From assembly GCF_004087915.1 (NCBI RefSeq), contig NZ_CP035108.1, positions 2,933,553 through 2,997,552 on the forward strand: a stretch of DNA of 64,000 nt. Direction: 5' to 3'. Position numbers and translations under genes: made by a program. This document shows positions 1 to 8,595 of the stretch, in pieces; the stretch's first letter is position 1, and each line of letters begins with the position of its first letter. The notes under the pieces were generated by a model, which was not told where the DNA came from, did not search any database, and was given only the letters and a program-made list of their open reading frames with translations. The DNA comes from Geovibrio thiophilus (GTDB taxonomy: Bacteria > Chrysiogenota > Deferribacteres > Deferribacterales > Geovibrionaceae).

Positions 1-604
1 CGTTAACCGGACATTCGCCGCACTTTGGCGCGCGGGCTGTGCAGATCTCCCGCCCGAAGAGTATCACCTGATGCGACCATTCGGCGCTGCGCTCAGGGGG
101 AATGATTTTAATGAGATCCTGCTCGATCTTCTCCGGGTCTGTGTTTCCGGTGAGTCCTATGCGGAAGGCGATACGCTTCACATGGGTGTCCACCACCACG
201 GCAGGTCTTCCGAAACAGTTGCCGAGAATAACGTTTGCCGTTTTTCTGCCCACTCCGGGAATTTTGATCAGCTCCTCCATGGTGCCCGGCACTTCGCCGC
301 CGTGGTTACTGACAAGCTTTTTGCCCATTCCGATTAGGCTTTTCGCTTTGTTGCGGAAGAAGCCCGTGGGCTTTATATCCCCGCACAACTCTTCCATATC
401 CGCATCCGCAAGATCCTTGGGTGTGGGATATTTCCTGAACAGTTCCTCCGTCACTATATTCACACGCGCGTCAGTGCACTGGGCGCTGAGAATAGTCGCG
501 GTGAGTAGCTGAAACGGGTTTTCATGCCTCAGTGAGCATTCGGCGTTTGCGTAGCGGCTGTCCAGAAACTCCATGAGTCTTAAAACTTTTGTCTTTTTAT
601 CCAT
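1..604 (-). CDS. nth: Endonuclease III, DNA glycosylase/AP lyase (C-terminus cut by window edge)
   Basis: Base-excision repair enzyme that removes oxidised pyrimidines and nicks at abasic sites. Translating the minus strand from the ATG at 604 gives a continuous frame to the window edge. It contains LLTATILSAQCTD near residue 30, the helix-hairpin-helix IPGVGRKTANVIL near residue 115 with the catalytic Lys in GVGRKTA, and VVDTHVKR with the catalytic Asp. It ends in the first cysteines of the iron-sulfur loop (EICTARAPKCGECPVN), so only a few C-terminal residues are missing. The start overlaps the end of the UbiD-like gene by 25 nt, which suggests translational coupling. Identity is clear from the motifs. 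Confidence 0.93.
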   Translation of the reverse strand, partial: MDKKTKVLRLMEFLDSRYANAECSLRHENPFQLLTATILSAQCTDARVNIVTEELFRKYPTPKDLADADMEELCGDIKPTGFFRNKAKSLIGMGKKLVSNHGGEVPGTMEELIKIPGVGRKTANVILGNCFGRPAVVVDTHVKRIAFRIGLTGNTDPEKIEQDLIKIIPPERSAEWSHQVILFGREICTARAPKCGECPVN

Positions 605-1845
605 TCCCCGAATCCGTATGCGTTTTTATCTGCCTTCTTTATTATTTCGTTATCAGTTGAAATATGCAGTGTATCTTTTAATGTACAGTCGAAAATCATG
701 CTTTTCTCACAGCCAATCAGCCGCCCGTTAGCGAAAAGACGAAGGCATTCAGCGGTGTTCTCCGTGTCCGTATTTTCATCGAAAAGGCAGATACTTGCAT
801 ATTTACTGAAAAAGGAATTGTCCGCAATCTTTTTTATATCAGCACCGCTTTTCAGGACAATGAAGATCATCCTCCCGAATATACCGAAGTCCGGAAAGCC
901 GAACGAAACAAGCTCCGGCAGCTCTCTTTTCAGCGAGTTTGTGAGAAGCCTGAATGCCGAGTCCGCCAGAATGCCGTTCTCCGCAGGGGGCATCCCCGCC
1001 GCAGTGTTAGGGCAGAAAGCGTTTTGTGCATGATATGCCTTTTCAAGTGTAAACACCGGATAAGGCGCAGGTTCGCAGTAGCCGCCCGTGTAGTTTCCGA
1101 AGGGACCTTCCAGCGCTGTTTCTGTCAGCGATATTCTGCCGTGGAGCACTATTTCCGAATCCGCGGGAACAGAGAGCCCGCCGAACCTTGCGGTTTTGAG
1201 CGGTCTTCCGGTGAGTGCGGCGGATATTTCAAATTCATCCGCTTTTGCGGGCATCACGGAAGCGAGCATCACTGACGGAGGCGCACCGAGACACACCGCA
1301 GCCTCTATGCTCTCCTCGCCTCGCTCTCCCGCCAGCCGCATATGCTCCGCCGCTCCGCTTGCGGGATAGCAGTGAACTATTGCCCTCTTCTCATCCAGAA
1401 TCTGCATGCGGTACATGCCGCAGTTCTGTTGTTCCCCCTTGGTTATCACACACGGAAGAGTGAGGGCGAATCCGCCGTCATGCTGCCATGTGCGTATGGC
1501 GGGCAGTGAGGTGAGGTCAGAAAATTCTTTATATCGGAAAGAGGGGTCGCTGACTGTTTCGGGCTTGAGTTCTTCGGGGAGTGTTTTATCAAGCAGACAA
1601 TCCGGCGCATCACTGACGGACTTCAGCCCGACGGATTCCAGAACTGCCGCTTTTGAGCAGAAGGCGTTCATGACAAGGGGAAAATCCGAGCCTATGGGAT
1701 TCTCAAAGACTAATGCGCATTCACCCGCCGCACGCCGGGCTATTTCCGCCGCTTCAAGGTCGCAGGAAACATGAACGGAGGTGTTTTCAAGCCTTCCGGT
1801 CTTTGCGAGATGACAGAGAAAAGCCCTGAAAGAATCCTTCTCCAT
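580..1845 (-). CDS. UbiD-family (prenylated-FMN) decarboxylase, menaquinone-type
   Basis: UbiD proteins decarboxylate aromatic or unsaturated acids with prenylated FMN. The neighbouring UbiE/MenG methyltransferase gene, 11 nt upstream, suggests a late step of menaquinone synthesis. The 421-residue protein has the expected GMYRMQ arginine motif (Arg146) and the EGPFG segment (Glu246). The residue five after this Glu, normally Glu or Asp, is Asn251 here (codon AAC). In characterised family members (Glu277 and Glu282 in fungal Fdc1) that second acid is part of the Glu-Arg-Glu catalytic network. The protein is also somewhat short for the family. A GGCAGG ribosome site supports the ATG. Family assignment is secure; activity and substrate are uncertain. 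Confidence 0.85.
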   Translation of the reverse strand: MEKDSFRAFLCHLAKTGRLENTSVHVSCDLEAAEIARRAAGECALVFENPIGSDFPLVMNAFCSKAAVLESVGLKSVSDAPDCLLDKTLPEELKPETVSDPSFRYKEFSDLTSLPAIRTWQHDGGFALTLPCVITKGEQQNCGMYRMQILDEKRAIVHCYPASGAAEHMRLAGERGEESIEAAVCLGAPPSVMLASVMPAKADEFEISAALTGRPLKTARFGGLSVPADSEIVLHGRISLTETALEGPFGNYTGGYCEPAPYPVFTLEKAYHAQNAFCPNTAAGMPPAENGILADSAFRLLTNSLKRELPELVSFGFPDFGIFGRMIFIVLKSGADIKKIADNSFFSKYASICLFDENTDTENTAECLRLFANGRLIGCEKSMIFDCTLKDTLHISTDNEIIKKADKNAYGFGEWIKRQKF

Positions 1846-1856
1846 GATGTGCCTGC

Positions 1857-2537
1857 CTATTTGCGGCAGATTGTGGCGTCGCAGATTCCGAAGGTGAAGG
1901 GGTTGAACTCCGCCTCTCTGAAACCCGCCTCAAGGATCATTTTGCGGTAGGCATCTCTTGGGGGGAATTTGTACACGGATTCCGGCAGATACTCATAAGC
2001 CTTTCTGTTGCCGGAGATAAGTCCGCCGATGAAGGGGAGAATCTTTGTGAAGTACAGCCTGTAAACCCATGCGAAAAACGGGTTCTGCGGCTGGCTGAAT
2101 TCCAGAATACAGGCTCGCCCGCCGTCCCTGAGAACACGGTGCATCTCCCTCAGTCCCTGCGCCTTGTCGGTAACATTACGGAAGCCGAAGGCTATCATTA
2201 TGCGGTCAAAGGATTTATCCTTGAAGGGAAGACAATGGGCATCGCTGACGCTGAATATTCCTTCGGGCATCTTCTGCTTGCCGATTTTCATCATATTGTG
2301 GCTGAAATCGCCGCCTATGAGGATCGCGGCCTTTCCTGTTTTCGTGAGTTCTATCATCATGTCCGCAGTGCCGCAGGCGAGGTCAAGCACAGTCTGTCCG
2401 TCCTGCACGTCCATGAGCTTTATTGCCTTCTTGCGCCACGCGACATCCGTGCGGAAGCTCAGAGCACGGTTGAGAAAATCGTATTTGGGGGCTATGTCAT
2501 CGAACATCTGCTGGATGTCTTTAGATTTTTTTTCCAA
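1857..2537 (-). CDS. menG: Demethylmenaquinone/ubiquinone C-methyltransferase (UbiE/MenG)
   Basis: SAM-dependent methyltransferase that puts the ring methyl group on demethylmenaquinone. The protein begins with the UbiE-type segment DIAPKYDFLNRALSF, followed by the SAM-binding motif VLDLACGTAD near residue 53, and the conserved RIMIAFGFRNV and REMHRVLRDGG segments. At about 226 residues it is normal length. No ATG is available at the N-terminus. Two TTG codons occur at 2543 and 2537; the second is better spaced (7 nt) from AAGGA and was chosen. It is followed after 19 nt by the UbiD-like gene, so the two probably form a quinone operon. Confidence 0.92.
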   Translation of the reverse strand: MEKKSKDIQQMFDDIAPKYDFLNRALSFRTDVAWRKKAIKLMDVQDGQTVLDLACGTADMMIELTKTGKAAILIGGDFSHNMMKIGKQKMPEGIFSVSDAHCLPFKDKSFDRIMIAFGFRNVTDKAQGLREMHRVLRDGGRACILEFSQPQNPFFAWVYRLYFTKILPFIGGLISGNRKAYEYLPESVYKFPPRDAYRKMILEAGFREAEFNPFTFGICDATICRK

Positions 2538-2560
2538 GTTCAAGTCCTTATCCGTTGTTA

Positions 2561-4132
2561 TTATATGAAACGGACGAACATGCAGGTGAAGTCGTCCTTC
2601 TGGGAATCCTTGTCCGTTACAAGTTCGTTATATAGGTTATTAACTATGTCTTTGCAATCATCTTTTATCAGCTTTTCCACCTCAGGCACAAGATTCTCGT
2701 GGGGGATGTACTCTATAACTCCGTCCGTATAAATGAAAAGAGACGAGCCTGCGGGAATCCTTACCGCAGTCTGTTTGTACTCGTCTTCAATTATCCCCAA
2801 AGGCAGAAAGCCTGATGAAAGCTCCAGATTTTCATCAGCGAATAGCACGGCGGGCTCATGCCCGCAGGATATATAATCCAGCGTTTTCGCTTTCGGATCA
2901 TACAATGCGAAAAACGCAGTGATGAAGCGGTCGCCGAAGCTTTTGCCTATGAGAAATCTGTTGAGTGATTCCACAAGCTTCTCAAGTATCTTCTCATACC
3001 CTTCAAACGCGGAACAGAGAGATACATAAACGCTGAGAACGACAGTGAAGACCGCAGCCGAATAACCCTTTCCGCAGACATCAGCCACACAGAAGAATGT
3101 CTTGCCGTCCACATCGGATATATAAAAAAAGTCTCCCCCCGCGGTTCTGGCGGGGCAGCTTATTCCCTGAATCTCCACATCCCCGTACACCCGCACGTCT
3201 CGCTGGACAAACTTGTTCAGAATGTCTCCGGTGGTGCGCATTTCCATCTCTTCCATCTTGAGGCGGGTCATGGTTTCGTGGTTCAGGGCGTTTTCCACTG
3301 CGATTGATACGATGGATGAGACTATATCGGAAAATTCCTTGTCCGGCACTATGTCAAACTGAATGTTAAAAAGCAGTATTACAATGTCCTGAGCGGGCTC
3401 AAACACCACGAAGAGGTTTTTTATGTTGTATTCTCCCGCGTCTATGCCGTATTCGATAAATTCCGTCCTGCGGTTTTCCATCACATAGTCGTAAAGGGGC
3501 ATGTCATTTATTCTGATAAACTCTCGGACTGATACTTCCTCCAGCCCGATAGCATTGAAATTCTCCTTGTGAATGGCGCACGCCGCCTCAGCGGAGAAAA
3601 CCTCCATGAAGAAGTTTAAAGAAACAGCCAAGACCTCCTCAAGCTCTATCGCCTTGAAGATCATGCTTCCTTTTTTTACAAAGTCTATCTTCTTCTGATA
3701 GTTGACATAAGTGTTCATGCTGCTGTCACGGGCCTTGAGCTCGTCCAGCCTGCTGCCCAGATACTGGGAGTAGGGCTCAAGCATGGTCAGGGCATCTCTC
3801 CCTGAGTCTTCGTGAAAGGTGATGCACGCCATCACGTTTCCTCTGCTTTCAAGGAAGAAAGATGAATTGATATTGATGATTTCGTCGAAAAATTCCACGG
3901 TTTTGCTGTTTTCGGAAACAGAACCGCCTTCGTAGCCCAAATCGAAAATATCGAACGTGGCGGATGAGCGGGAGTGCCTGCCGGAGACGGCTTCGCAGAG
4001 GTTGCCGTCACACTTCCATATGGTGAACGCTCCGGATTCCTCCGCTTCGAGAAAGTTGTACAGCCTTGTGAAAAACTCGTTTGAGCTCTGGGAAAAAAAA
4101 GTGTCAAAAAGCTGCTTATTGAGTATCAGCAT
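2561..4132 (-). CDS. SpoIIE/RsbU-type PP2C serine phosphatase with GAF-like sensory region
   Basis: Predicted protein-serine phosphatase of the kind that controls anti-sigma/anti-anti-sigma switches. The C-terminal half has PP2C-SpoIIE motifs: AGGDFF at residues 331-336 and DVCGKG at 351-356 (metal-binding aspartates), then LFIYTDGVIE near the end. Residues about 150-290 look like a GAF-type sensor domain, and a short helix (LKMEEMEMRTTGDIL) links it to the catalytic domain. No transmembrane segment is seen, so it is cytoplasmic. The start codon lies 17 nt inside the preceding HDOD gene, consistent with translational coupling. No RsbV/RsbW partner lies next to it, so its target is unknown. 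Confidence 0.88.
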   Translation of the reverse strand: MLILNKQLFDTFFSQSSNEFFTRLYNFLEAEESGAFTIWKCDGNLCEAVSGRHSRSSATFDIFDLGYEGGSVSENSKTVEFFDEIININSSFFLESRGNVMACITFHEDSGRDALTMLEPYSQYLGSRLDELKARDSSMNTYVNYQKKIDFVKKGSMIFKAIELEEVLAVSLNFFMEVFSAEAACAIHKENFNAIGLEEVSVREFIRINDMPLYDYVMENRRTEFIEYGIDAGEYNIKNLFVVFEPAQDIVILLFNIQFDIVPDKEFSDIVSSIVSIAVENALNHETMTRLKMEEMEMRTTGDILNKFVQRDVRVYGDVEIQGISCPARTAGGDFFYISDVDGKTFFCVADVCGKGYSAAVFTVVLSVYVSLCSAFEGYEKILEKLVESLNRFLIGKSFGDRFITAFFALYDPKAKTLDYISCGHEPAVLFADENLELSSGFLPLGIIEDEYKQTAVRIPAGSSLFIYTDGVIEYIPHENLVPEVEKLIKDDCKDIVNNLYNELVTDKDSQKDDFTCMFVRFI

Positions 4133-5216
4133 TCATTTCATCCGATTTTGTATTCAATATTTCGGCAACAGCATTATTCACGTCATCATAACTTTTGCCG
4201 AAGTTCTGCGCTATCTCGCCGATGATCTCCTGCCTTTCGTCTCTGTGCCGCTCTATTTTATTTGCGTAAAAGACTATTTTTGAGTAGGTATCTTCCGCCT
4301 TGGCGTGGTGGTTCATCACCGCTGTTGCAATGCTGTCCGCCACCGCCCATTTTTTAAGGACTGTTCCGCCCACTGTGGAATGGTCAATTCCGAGCTGTGC
4401 AAGCTCATCCTCAGTTGTGTCCACCTCCTGTACGAGGAAATCCACAAGGATTGACTTGCCAATGTCGTGCATAAGCCCCGCGAGATACAGGGAATCCGCG
4501 TCCTCCCCGAGCATCTCCGCCAGTGATTCTGACAGCATGGCTACAGCCACAGAGTGCTCCCATATGCGCTGTCCGGTGGATTTGTAGAGGTTAAAGTGCT
4601 TGTTGTAGTAGCCTTCGGTGGACACGGCGAGGGCAAGGTTTTTCACGGTATTTATGCCGAGCAGAACTGTCGCGCGGTCGATGCTGCTTATCTCCTGCCT
4701 GAGTCCGTAAAAGGGAGAATTGACCAGCTTGATTATTTTGGAAGATATGCCCTGATCTTTTTTTATCTTAACTATGAAGTCCTTAATCTGCGAATTGTCG
4801 CTTCTGGAAAGCCGCAGAAGTTCCTTTGCCAGTGCCGGCAGTGCGGGAATGCTCTCCGCCTTGGCGAGAACCTTAGCCTTCAGCGTATCGAGTTCCCCGC
4901 TGCTTTTGCCTTTATTTGTAGAGGCAAGAGCGACTGAGAGCTTCTTAAGAACGTCTTCTTTTTTCAGCGGCGGTGTGAAAATGCCCGAGATGTAATACTG
5001 GCGGATCGATTCCACTACCCGCCTGTCCTTGGTGGTGATGAAGAAGAAGGCGGACACGCTGAACTTCTTCGGCAGACGGAAGAGGGTTTCCAGACTGTCT
5101 ATCTCTATAATCAGAAGGTCTTCGTCCCCCTCCTGAACGAACTGGCAGTCGTCCTTAAGCATAAGGAGAAACTGTTTCAGGTTGTCTTTTGAGCCTCTGT
5201 AAGCGATTTTTTTCAA
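4116..5216 (-). CDS. HDOD-domain signalling protein with degenerate receiver-like N-terminus
   Basis: Residues about 115-310 form an HDOD domain (ALAKELLRLSRSD, IIKLVNSPFYGL, AVAMLSESLAE, YLAGLMHDIGKSILV). HDOD is related to HD phosphohydrolases but usually lacks catalysis and acts in protein-protein signalling. Here HDIGK is retained, so residual HD chemistry cannot be excluded. The first 100 residues resemble a receiver fold (LLIIEIDS, FFITTKD) but lack the phospho-acceptor pattern. The frame opens with TTG at 5216, 9 nt after GGAG. The gene sits 17 nt after the response regulator and overlaps the phosphatase gene, so these signalling genes look co-transcribed. Confidence 0.85.
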   Translation of the reverse strand: MKKIAYRGSKDNLKQFLLMLKDDCQFVQEGDEDLLIIEIDSLETLFRLPKKFSVSAFFFITTKDRRVVESIRQYYISGIFTPPLKKEDVLKKLSVALASTNKGKSSGELDTLKAKVLAKAESIPALPALAKELLRLSRSDNSQIKDFIVKIKKDQGISSKIIKLVNSPFYGLRQEISSIDRATVLLGINTVKNLALAVSTEGYYNKHFNLYKSTGQRIWEHSVAVAMLSESLAEMLGEDADSLYLAGLMHDIGKSILVDFLVQEVDTTEDELAQLGIDHSTVGGTVLKKWAVADSIATAVMNHHAKAEDTYSKIVFYANKIERHRDERQEIIGEIAQNFGKSYDDVNNAVAEILNTKSDEMNADTQ

Positions 5217-5233
5217 GACCTGCCGCTCCTCTC

Positions 5234-5596
5234 TCAGCTTTTGAAGTTGCTGTTAATTTTATCTATAAGTTCCCTCGGACTGAACGGCTTGGTAAGGTAA
5301 TACTCAGCTCCCGCGGCGTTGCCTTTTTCAATATCTCCCGCCTCAGCCATAGCGGTAAGGAGGATTATGGGAGTGCCCGAGAGCTCCGCATCGGCTTTAA
5401 TAGCCGCGCAGGCTTCCAGCCCGTCCATCTCCGGCATCATAATGTCCAGAACAATTACATCAGGCTTCTGCTCCTTCGCAATTTCCAGAGCCTGCCTGCC
5501 GTTTCCCGCCTCCAGAACGGCAAAGCCCGCTTTTTTCAGATGAAGAGCAACTACCTTCCGCAGCCTCAGCTCATCGTCTGCAATCAAGATTTTCAT
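5234..5596 (-). CDS. Single-domain response regulator (CheY-like)
   Basis: A stand-alone receiver domain of 120 residues with no output domain. It has the acidic pair DDE at the start (ILIADDE), the phospho-acceptor Asp in VIVLDIMMPEMDG, the conserved Thr in ILLTAMA, and the Lys in YLTKPFS. The ATG at 5596 is preferred over the TTG six bases earlier because AGG lies 8 nt upstream of it. The start lies 26 nt inside the upstream kinase-like gene. It probably receives phosphate from, or acts with, that protein and signals to the HDOD/phosphatase pair downstream; this pathway is inferred only from gene order. Confidence 0.93.
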   Translation of the reverse strand: MKILIADDELRLRKVVALHLKKAGFAVLEAGNGRQALEIAKEQKPDVIVLDIMMPEMDGLEACAAIKADAELSGTPIILLTAMAEAGDIEKGNAAGAEYYLTKPFSPRELIDKINSNFKS

Positions 5597-6182
5597 AGTC
5601 AAACCTCATGGATATGGAATTCGAGTCATATTCTAATAATATACCGACTTTTTCAAACATTTCGGAGAAAATTTGTATAATTTCCGGAAAGCCGGTAAAT
5701 CCGTTGCTGCATTTTATGGAGAGTACAGGGAGTTCCCCCTTGATCTCCAGTTTGCCCGAGGAGGTTTTGACTGCTTCGTAAAGTGTTATAAGAAAAATGC
5801 TTTTCAGCAGATAAGCGTTATTTCTGACTTTGAAATTCTCGTCTATATCAAGCTCAAGGTCTGTTTCCGGAGTTTCGCTGAGAACGCATGTTTTTTCCAG
5901 AAGGTGTTCAGTGAGCTTGCCGATTTCGATTTCATCGTCACGTTTTTCGATTTCGTTTGCTATTATATATCTGAAAGTGGCACTCATTCCGCGATCGAAA
6001 AGGTCAAGCAGAAAGCCCGACTGCGCAACAAGCTCCATCATCTCTCCCGTGTCATCGTCAAACCCGTCCTTCACCGCCTCCATCATGGCGACGATGGTCG
6101 AGGTGGAAGTTCGTATGTTATGTGAGAAATATTTATAAACCTTAAGCAGGTCGGTGTTGCATTCTCTGGGTCTTTCGCTCAT
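5571..6182 (-). CDS. Histidine kinase-like protein with H-box but degenerate ATPase region
   Basis: A 203-residue cytoplasmic protein. Near residue 20 it has FSHNIRTSTSTIVAMMEAV, which matches the dimerisation/phosphotransfer H-box of sensor kinases (SHD-R-P pattern) with His intact. Around residue 128 the segment NAYLLKSIFLITLYEAVKTSSGKLEI aligns with an N-box, but the ATP-contacting Asn is missing, and no G-box follows. It therefore looks like a kinase that has lost ATP binding and kept the phosphotransfer fold, possibly an Spo0B/ChpT-like phosphotransferase or a scaffold. AAGGAG lies 7 nt before the ATG. The overlapping response regulator gene is the obvious partner. Confidence 0.7.
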   Translation of the reverse strand: MSERPRECNTDLLKVYKYFSHNIRTSTSTIVAMMEAVKDGFDDDTGEMMELVAQSGFLLDLFDRGMSATFRYIIANEIEKRDDEIEIGKLTEHLLEKTCVLSETPETDLELDIDENFKVRNNAYLLKSIFLITLYEAVKTSSGKLEIKGELPVLSIKCSNGFTGFPEIIQIFSEMFEKVGILLEYDSNSISMRFDYENLDCRR

Positions 6183-6321
6183 TCTCGGGCTCCTTGCTGT
6201 AAAGAGAGATACTTAGATTATAGTTTATTCGTCCGCATTTTCAATGAATTTACAGGGTTGCGGGCGGGTGATGTTTGCTTTAAGATGATTCGCTGAAGAA
6301 GTTTAACATCCGGAGGACCTA

Positions 6322-6735
6322 ATGGAAACGATTTTTACAAAGATTATAAACGGCGAAATCCCCGCCGCGAAGGTTTATGAGGATGATGATTTCCTTGCGA
6401 TACTGGACATCCGCCCAGTGAATTTCGGTCATACGCTTCTTATTCCCAAGAAATATTTCGTGAATGTGTTTGACGCTCCCCTTGATGTTGCGGCGAAAAT
6501 TTACCCTGTGCTCACGAAGATAGCCAACGGAATGAAAAATGCTCTTAATTGTGACGGCGTGAATATTTACCAGAATAACGGAGCCGCCGCGGGGCAGGAG
6601 GTTTTCCACGCTCATCTGCATATTGTGCCCCGATACGAGGGAGATGAAATGCGCTTCGCCGTCAAGCATGTAAGCTACGAAAATCCCGCCGCCATGCAGG
6701 AATTCGCCGCAAAGATCGCGAAAGAGATTAAATAA
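6322..6735 (+). CDS. HIT-family nucleotide hydrolase (histidine triad protein)
   Basis: Histidine triad proteins hydrolyse nucleoside phosphoramidates or dinucleotide polyphosphates. The 137-residue protein shows the family start (FTKIINGEIPAAKVYEDDDFLAILDIRPVNFGH), the GVNIYQNNG segment and the triad HAHLHIVP near residue 97. Its length matches family members. GGAGG lies 5 nt before the ATG. It is transcribed divergently from the signalling group on the minus strand, so it starts its own unit. The exact substrate cannot be told from sequence. Confidence 0.93.
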   Translation: METIFTKIINGEIPAAKVYEDDDFLAILDIRPVNFGHTLLIPKKYFVNVFDAPLDVAAKIYPVLTKIANGMKNALNCDGVNIYQNNGAAAGQEVFHAHLHIVPRYEGDEMRFAVKHVSYENPAAMQEFAAKIAKEIK

Positions 6736-6828
6736 CGTTTTTGCCTGTTTTTGTCAGTTAACACGAGTTTTTCTGTTGCAAGCAGCGTGCTTGTTGCTTG
6801 CGTGATTTGAAATTATTGTGAGGGAATG

Positions 6829-7164
6829 ATGTCAAAACTGCCGAATTGTCCGCAATGCGGATCGGAATACACTTACGAGGACGGGGCGCTTCTTATCTGC
6901 CCCGAATGCGCCCATGAATGGAGCGCAGAAACGGAAGCCGCACCTGCGGAAACTGCCGTGCGTGATGCTTACGGAAACGAGCTTAACGACGGCGACAGCA
7001 TCACTGTTATAAAAGACCTGAAAATCAAGGGCTCATCTCAGGTGGTAAAGGTCGGCACGAAGGTAAAGAACATCCGCCTTGTGGACGGCGACCACAATAT
7101 CGACTGCAAAATTGACGGCATAGGCGCCATGAAGCTGAAATCCGAGTTTGTGAAGAAGGGTTAA
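6829..7164 (+). CDS. PhnA/YjdM-family zinc-ribbon protein
   Basis: A small protein (111 residues from the second ATG) with an N-terminal zinc ribbon made of CPQC and CPEC spaced as in PhnA/YjdM, then the typical [27 protein letters not shown] domain. The family was once named for alkylphosphonate use, but it is not part of C-P lyase and its role is unclear. Two ATGs occur in tandem; the second (6829) has better spacing to GAGG. The stop codon overlaps that of the convergent ATPase gene: TAA on each strand shares two bases at 7161-7164. Confidence 0.88.
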   Translation: MSKLPNCPQCGSEYTYEDGALLICPECAHEWSAETEAAPAETAVRDAYGNELNDGDSITVIKDLKIKGSSQVVKVGTKVKNIRLVDGDHNIDCKIDGIGAMKLKSEFVKKG

Positions 7165-8387
7165 TACATCATTCCGAACAGCCACAGCGGGATTCTGTTT
7201 CCGTAGCCTATTTCAATGTCGTCAGACACAATGAATGCGTTTTCAATATTTTTAATCTGGCGGGAGCTTTTGCTTTTCCCGCCGATTTCAAATACTCTTC
7301 CATCCGCTGAATAGTCACCGTTTCTGGCGTATTCCACTGAAACAGGTAAAAAATTATCCTGCATGCGGTAATAGTTTCCGATTTGGTTAACGAAGAAAAC
7401 CTCTCTCACTGTTCCTATCTCAGGTCTTGTACTGATGGCATAGAGAATATTCGGGTTAGCAATCAGCAGCTTCTCTGTTTTACGCACAACACCATCCCCT
7501 CTTCCCTCCGGTTTGATAAGATTTACCAACCCTGCCTCACGAAGATAAATCAGATATTCGTTCATTGTGACTCTGTCAATGCCTGTAGCTCCCGAGAGCC
7601 CGGTTTTCTTCATATCATACGGAGGGGTTACTGCGAGCATGTACAAAAGTTTCTTTATTTGGTGGATCTTGGCGTATTTTATATCGCATACAAACCCCAT
7701 ATCAGTTTCGAGCACTTCTCTGACTGTATTTGCGAGCCGCATATGGAAGGTTGATTTATCCGCCAGAAAAAACGGATAACAGCCGTGTGAGAGATATTCA
7801 GCAAAATATTTGAGAATTTTAGGTATTTTGCCGAGTATTTCCCCTGCCGTGCCGATATGATCTGAAATTATGTCGGCTAATTGATATGGCGAAAGAAAAT
7901 AACCGTAAGCAAGGTTCAGATATTCTCTGAACGACAGTCCGTCCAGATGATAAAATACGGCTCTGCGGCTTAGGTCTGCATCCTGCATATTCATCTGAAG
8001 AAGGCTGGAACCTGAGAAAACAACCTTAAGATCCGGTCTTGTGTCATGTATTGCTTTAATGTGTTTTGACCAGTCCGGATATTTGTGCACTTCATCCAGA
8101 CAGAGAAGCTCGCCTCCGCTTTTAGCAAATTCAGCAGCAAACTCATTCAGCGGCATCCCCTGAAAACGCGGGTTGTCAACGGATACATAAAGCGCATTTC
8201 CGTTTCCTTTATCAGCGGATTTGAGGAACTGCATCATAAGAGTCGTCTTGCCTGTTCCCCGCGCGCCTAATATGCCGATGCACGGGTTGTTCCAGTTGAT
8301 CTTTCCGTAAAGATAACGGGCATTTTTCTCAGGTATTTTTTTAAGCAGAAGAGCCTGTTCCGCAAACCATATCTCAAAATCGAACAT
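7161..8387 (-). CDS. AAA_14/DUF4143-type ATPase
   Basis: A 408-residue protein of the common but poorly understood ATPase family with an N-terminal AAA_14 domain and a C-terminal DUF4143 domain. Walker A is GARGTGKT (41-48), Walker B LLCLDE (94-99), and the FSGSSLLQM segment near residue 125 is typical of sensor 1. A winged-helix-like stretch ([26 protein letters not shown]) lies near residue 265. Members are often single accessory genes and some have been discussed as toxin or defence components; nothing here proves that. It stands alone, and a 12-bp inverted repeat overlaps its promoter region. Confidence 0.85.
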   Translation of the reverse strand: MFDFEIWFAEQALLLKKIPEKNARYLYGKINWNNPCIGILGARGTGKTTLMMQFLKSADKGNGNALYVSVDNPRFQGMPLNEFAAEFAKSGGELLCLDEVHKYPDWSKHIKAIHDTRPDLKVVFSGSSLLQMNMQDADLSRRAVFYHLDGLSFREYLNLAYGYFLSPYQLADIISDHIGTAGEILGKIPKILKYFAEYLSHGCYPFFLADKSTFHMRLANTVREVLETDMGFVCDIKYAKIHQIKKLLYMLAVTPPYDMKKTGLSGATGIDRVTMNEYLIYLREAGLVNLIKPEGRGDGVVRKTEKLLIANPNILYAISTRPEIGTVREVFFVNQIGNYYRMQDNFLPVSVEYARNGDYSADGRVFEIGGKSKSSRQIKNIENAFIVSDDIEIGYGNRIPLWLFGMMY

Positions 8388-8392
8388 TACAT

Positions 8393-8455
8393 CACCTATG
8401 TAAAATATAACTTACATATTTTATCGTATCTTGTAAAGTACTATTTACATAGGTG
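8393..8455. promoter_or_regulatory. 12-bp perfect inverted repeat upstream of the AAA/DUF4143 gene
   Basis: CACCTATGTAAA at 8393-8404 is repeated exactly as its reverse complement at 8444-8455, with 39 bases between. A further TTACATA-like half-site lies between the arms. The first arm begins 6 nt upstream of the ATPase start codon. The arrangement suggests a two-site operator that could loop or shut off the ATPase promoter, or the ends of a very small insertion. Confidence 0.5.
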
Positions 8456-8474
8456 CGTTTCCTCGCCCTCCCCC

Positions 8475-8503
8475 TTGACACCTTTATTACCGAGACCAAT
8501 TAT
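8475..8503 (+). promoter_or_regulatory. Candidate sigma-70 promoter of the alcohol dehydrogenase gene
   Basis: TTGACA at 8475-8480 is followed after 17 nt by AATTAT at 8498-8503 (4 of 6 matches to the -10 consensus). It reads toward the dehydrogenase gene. Confidence 0.5.
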
Positions 8504-8513
8504 TATTAATATA

Positions 8514-8542
8514 GACTGCTGGCAAAGGCATTGTCGGCAGTC
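8514..8542 (+). promoter_or_regulatory. Hairpin in the untranslated leader of the alcohol dehydrogenase gene
   Basis: GACTGCTG (8514-8521) pairs with CGGCAGTC (8535-8542), an 8-bp stem including one G-T pair, just downstream of the predicted promoter. It may be an operator or an mRNA stabiliser; there is no T run, so it is not a terminator. Confidence 0.35.
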
Positions 8543-8595
8543 ATGATTCTGAGGAAAGCTTGAGGCGCGTTTCAACACAATTACGGAGGAACAGC

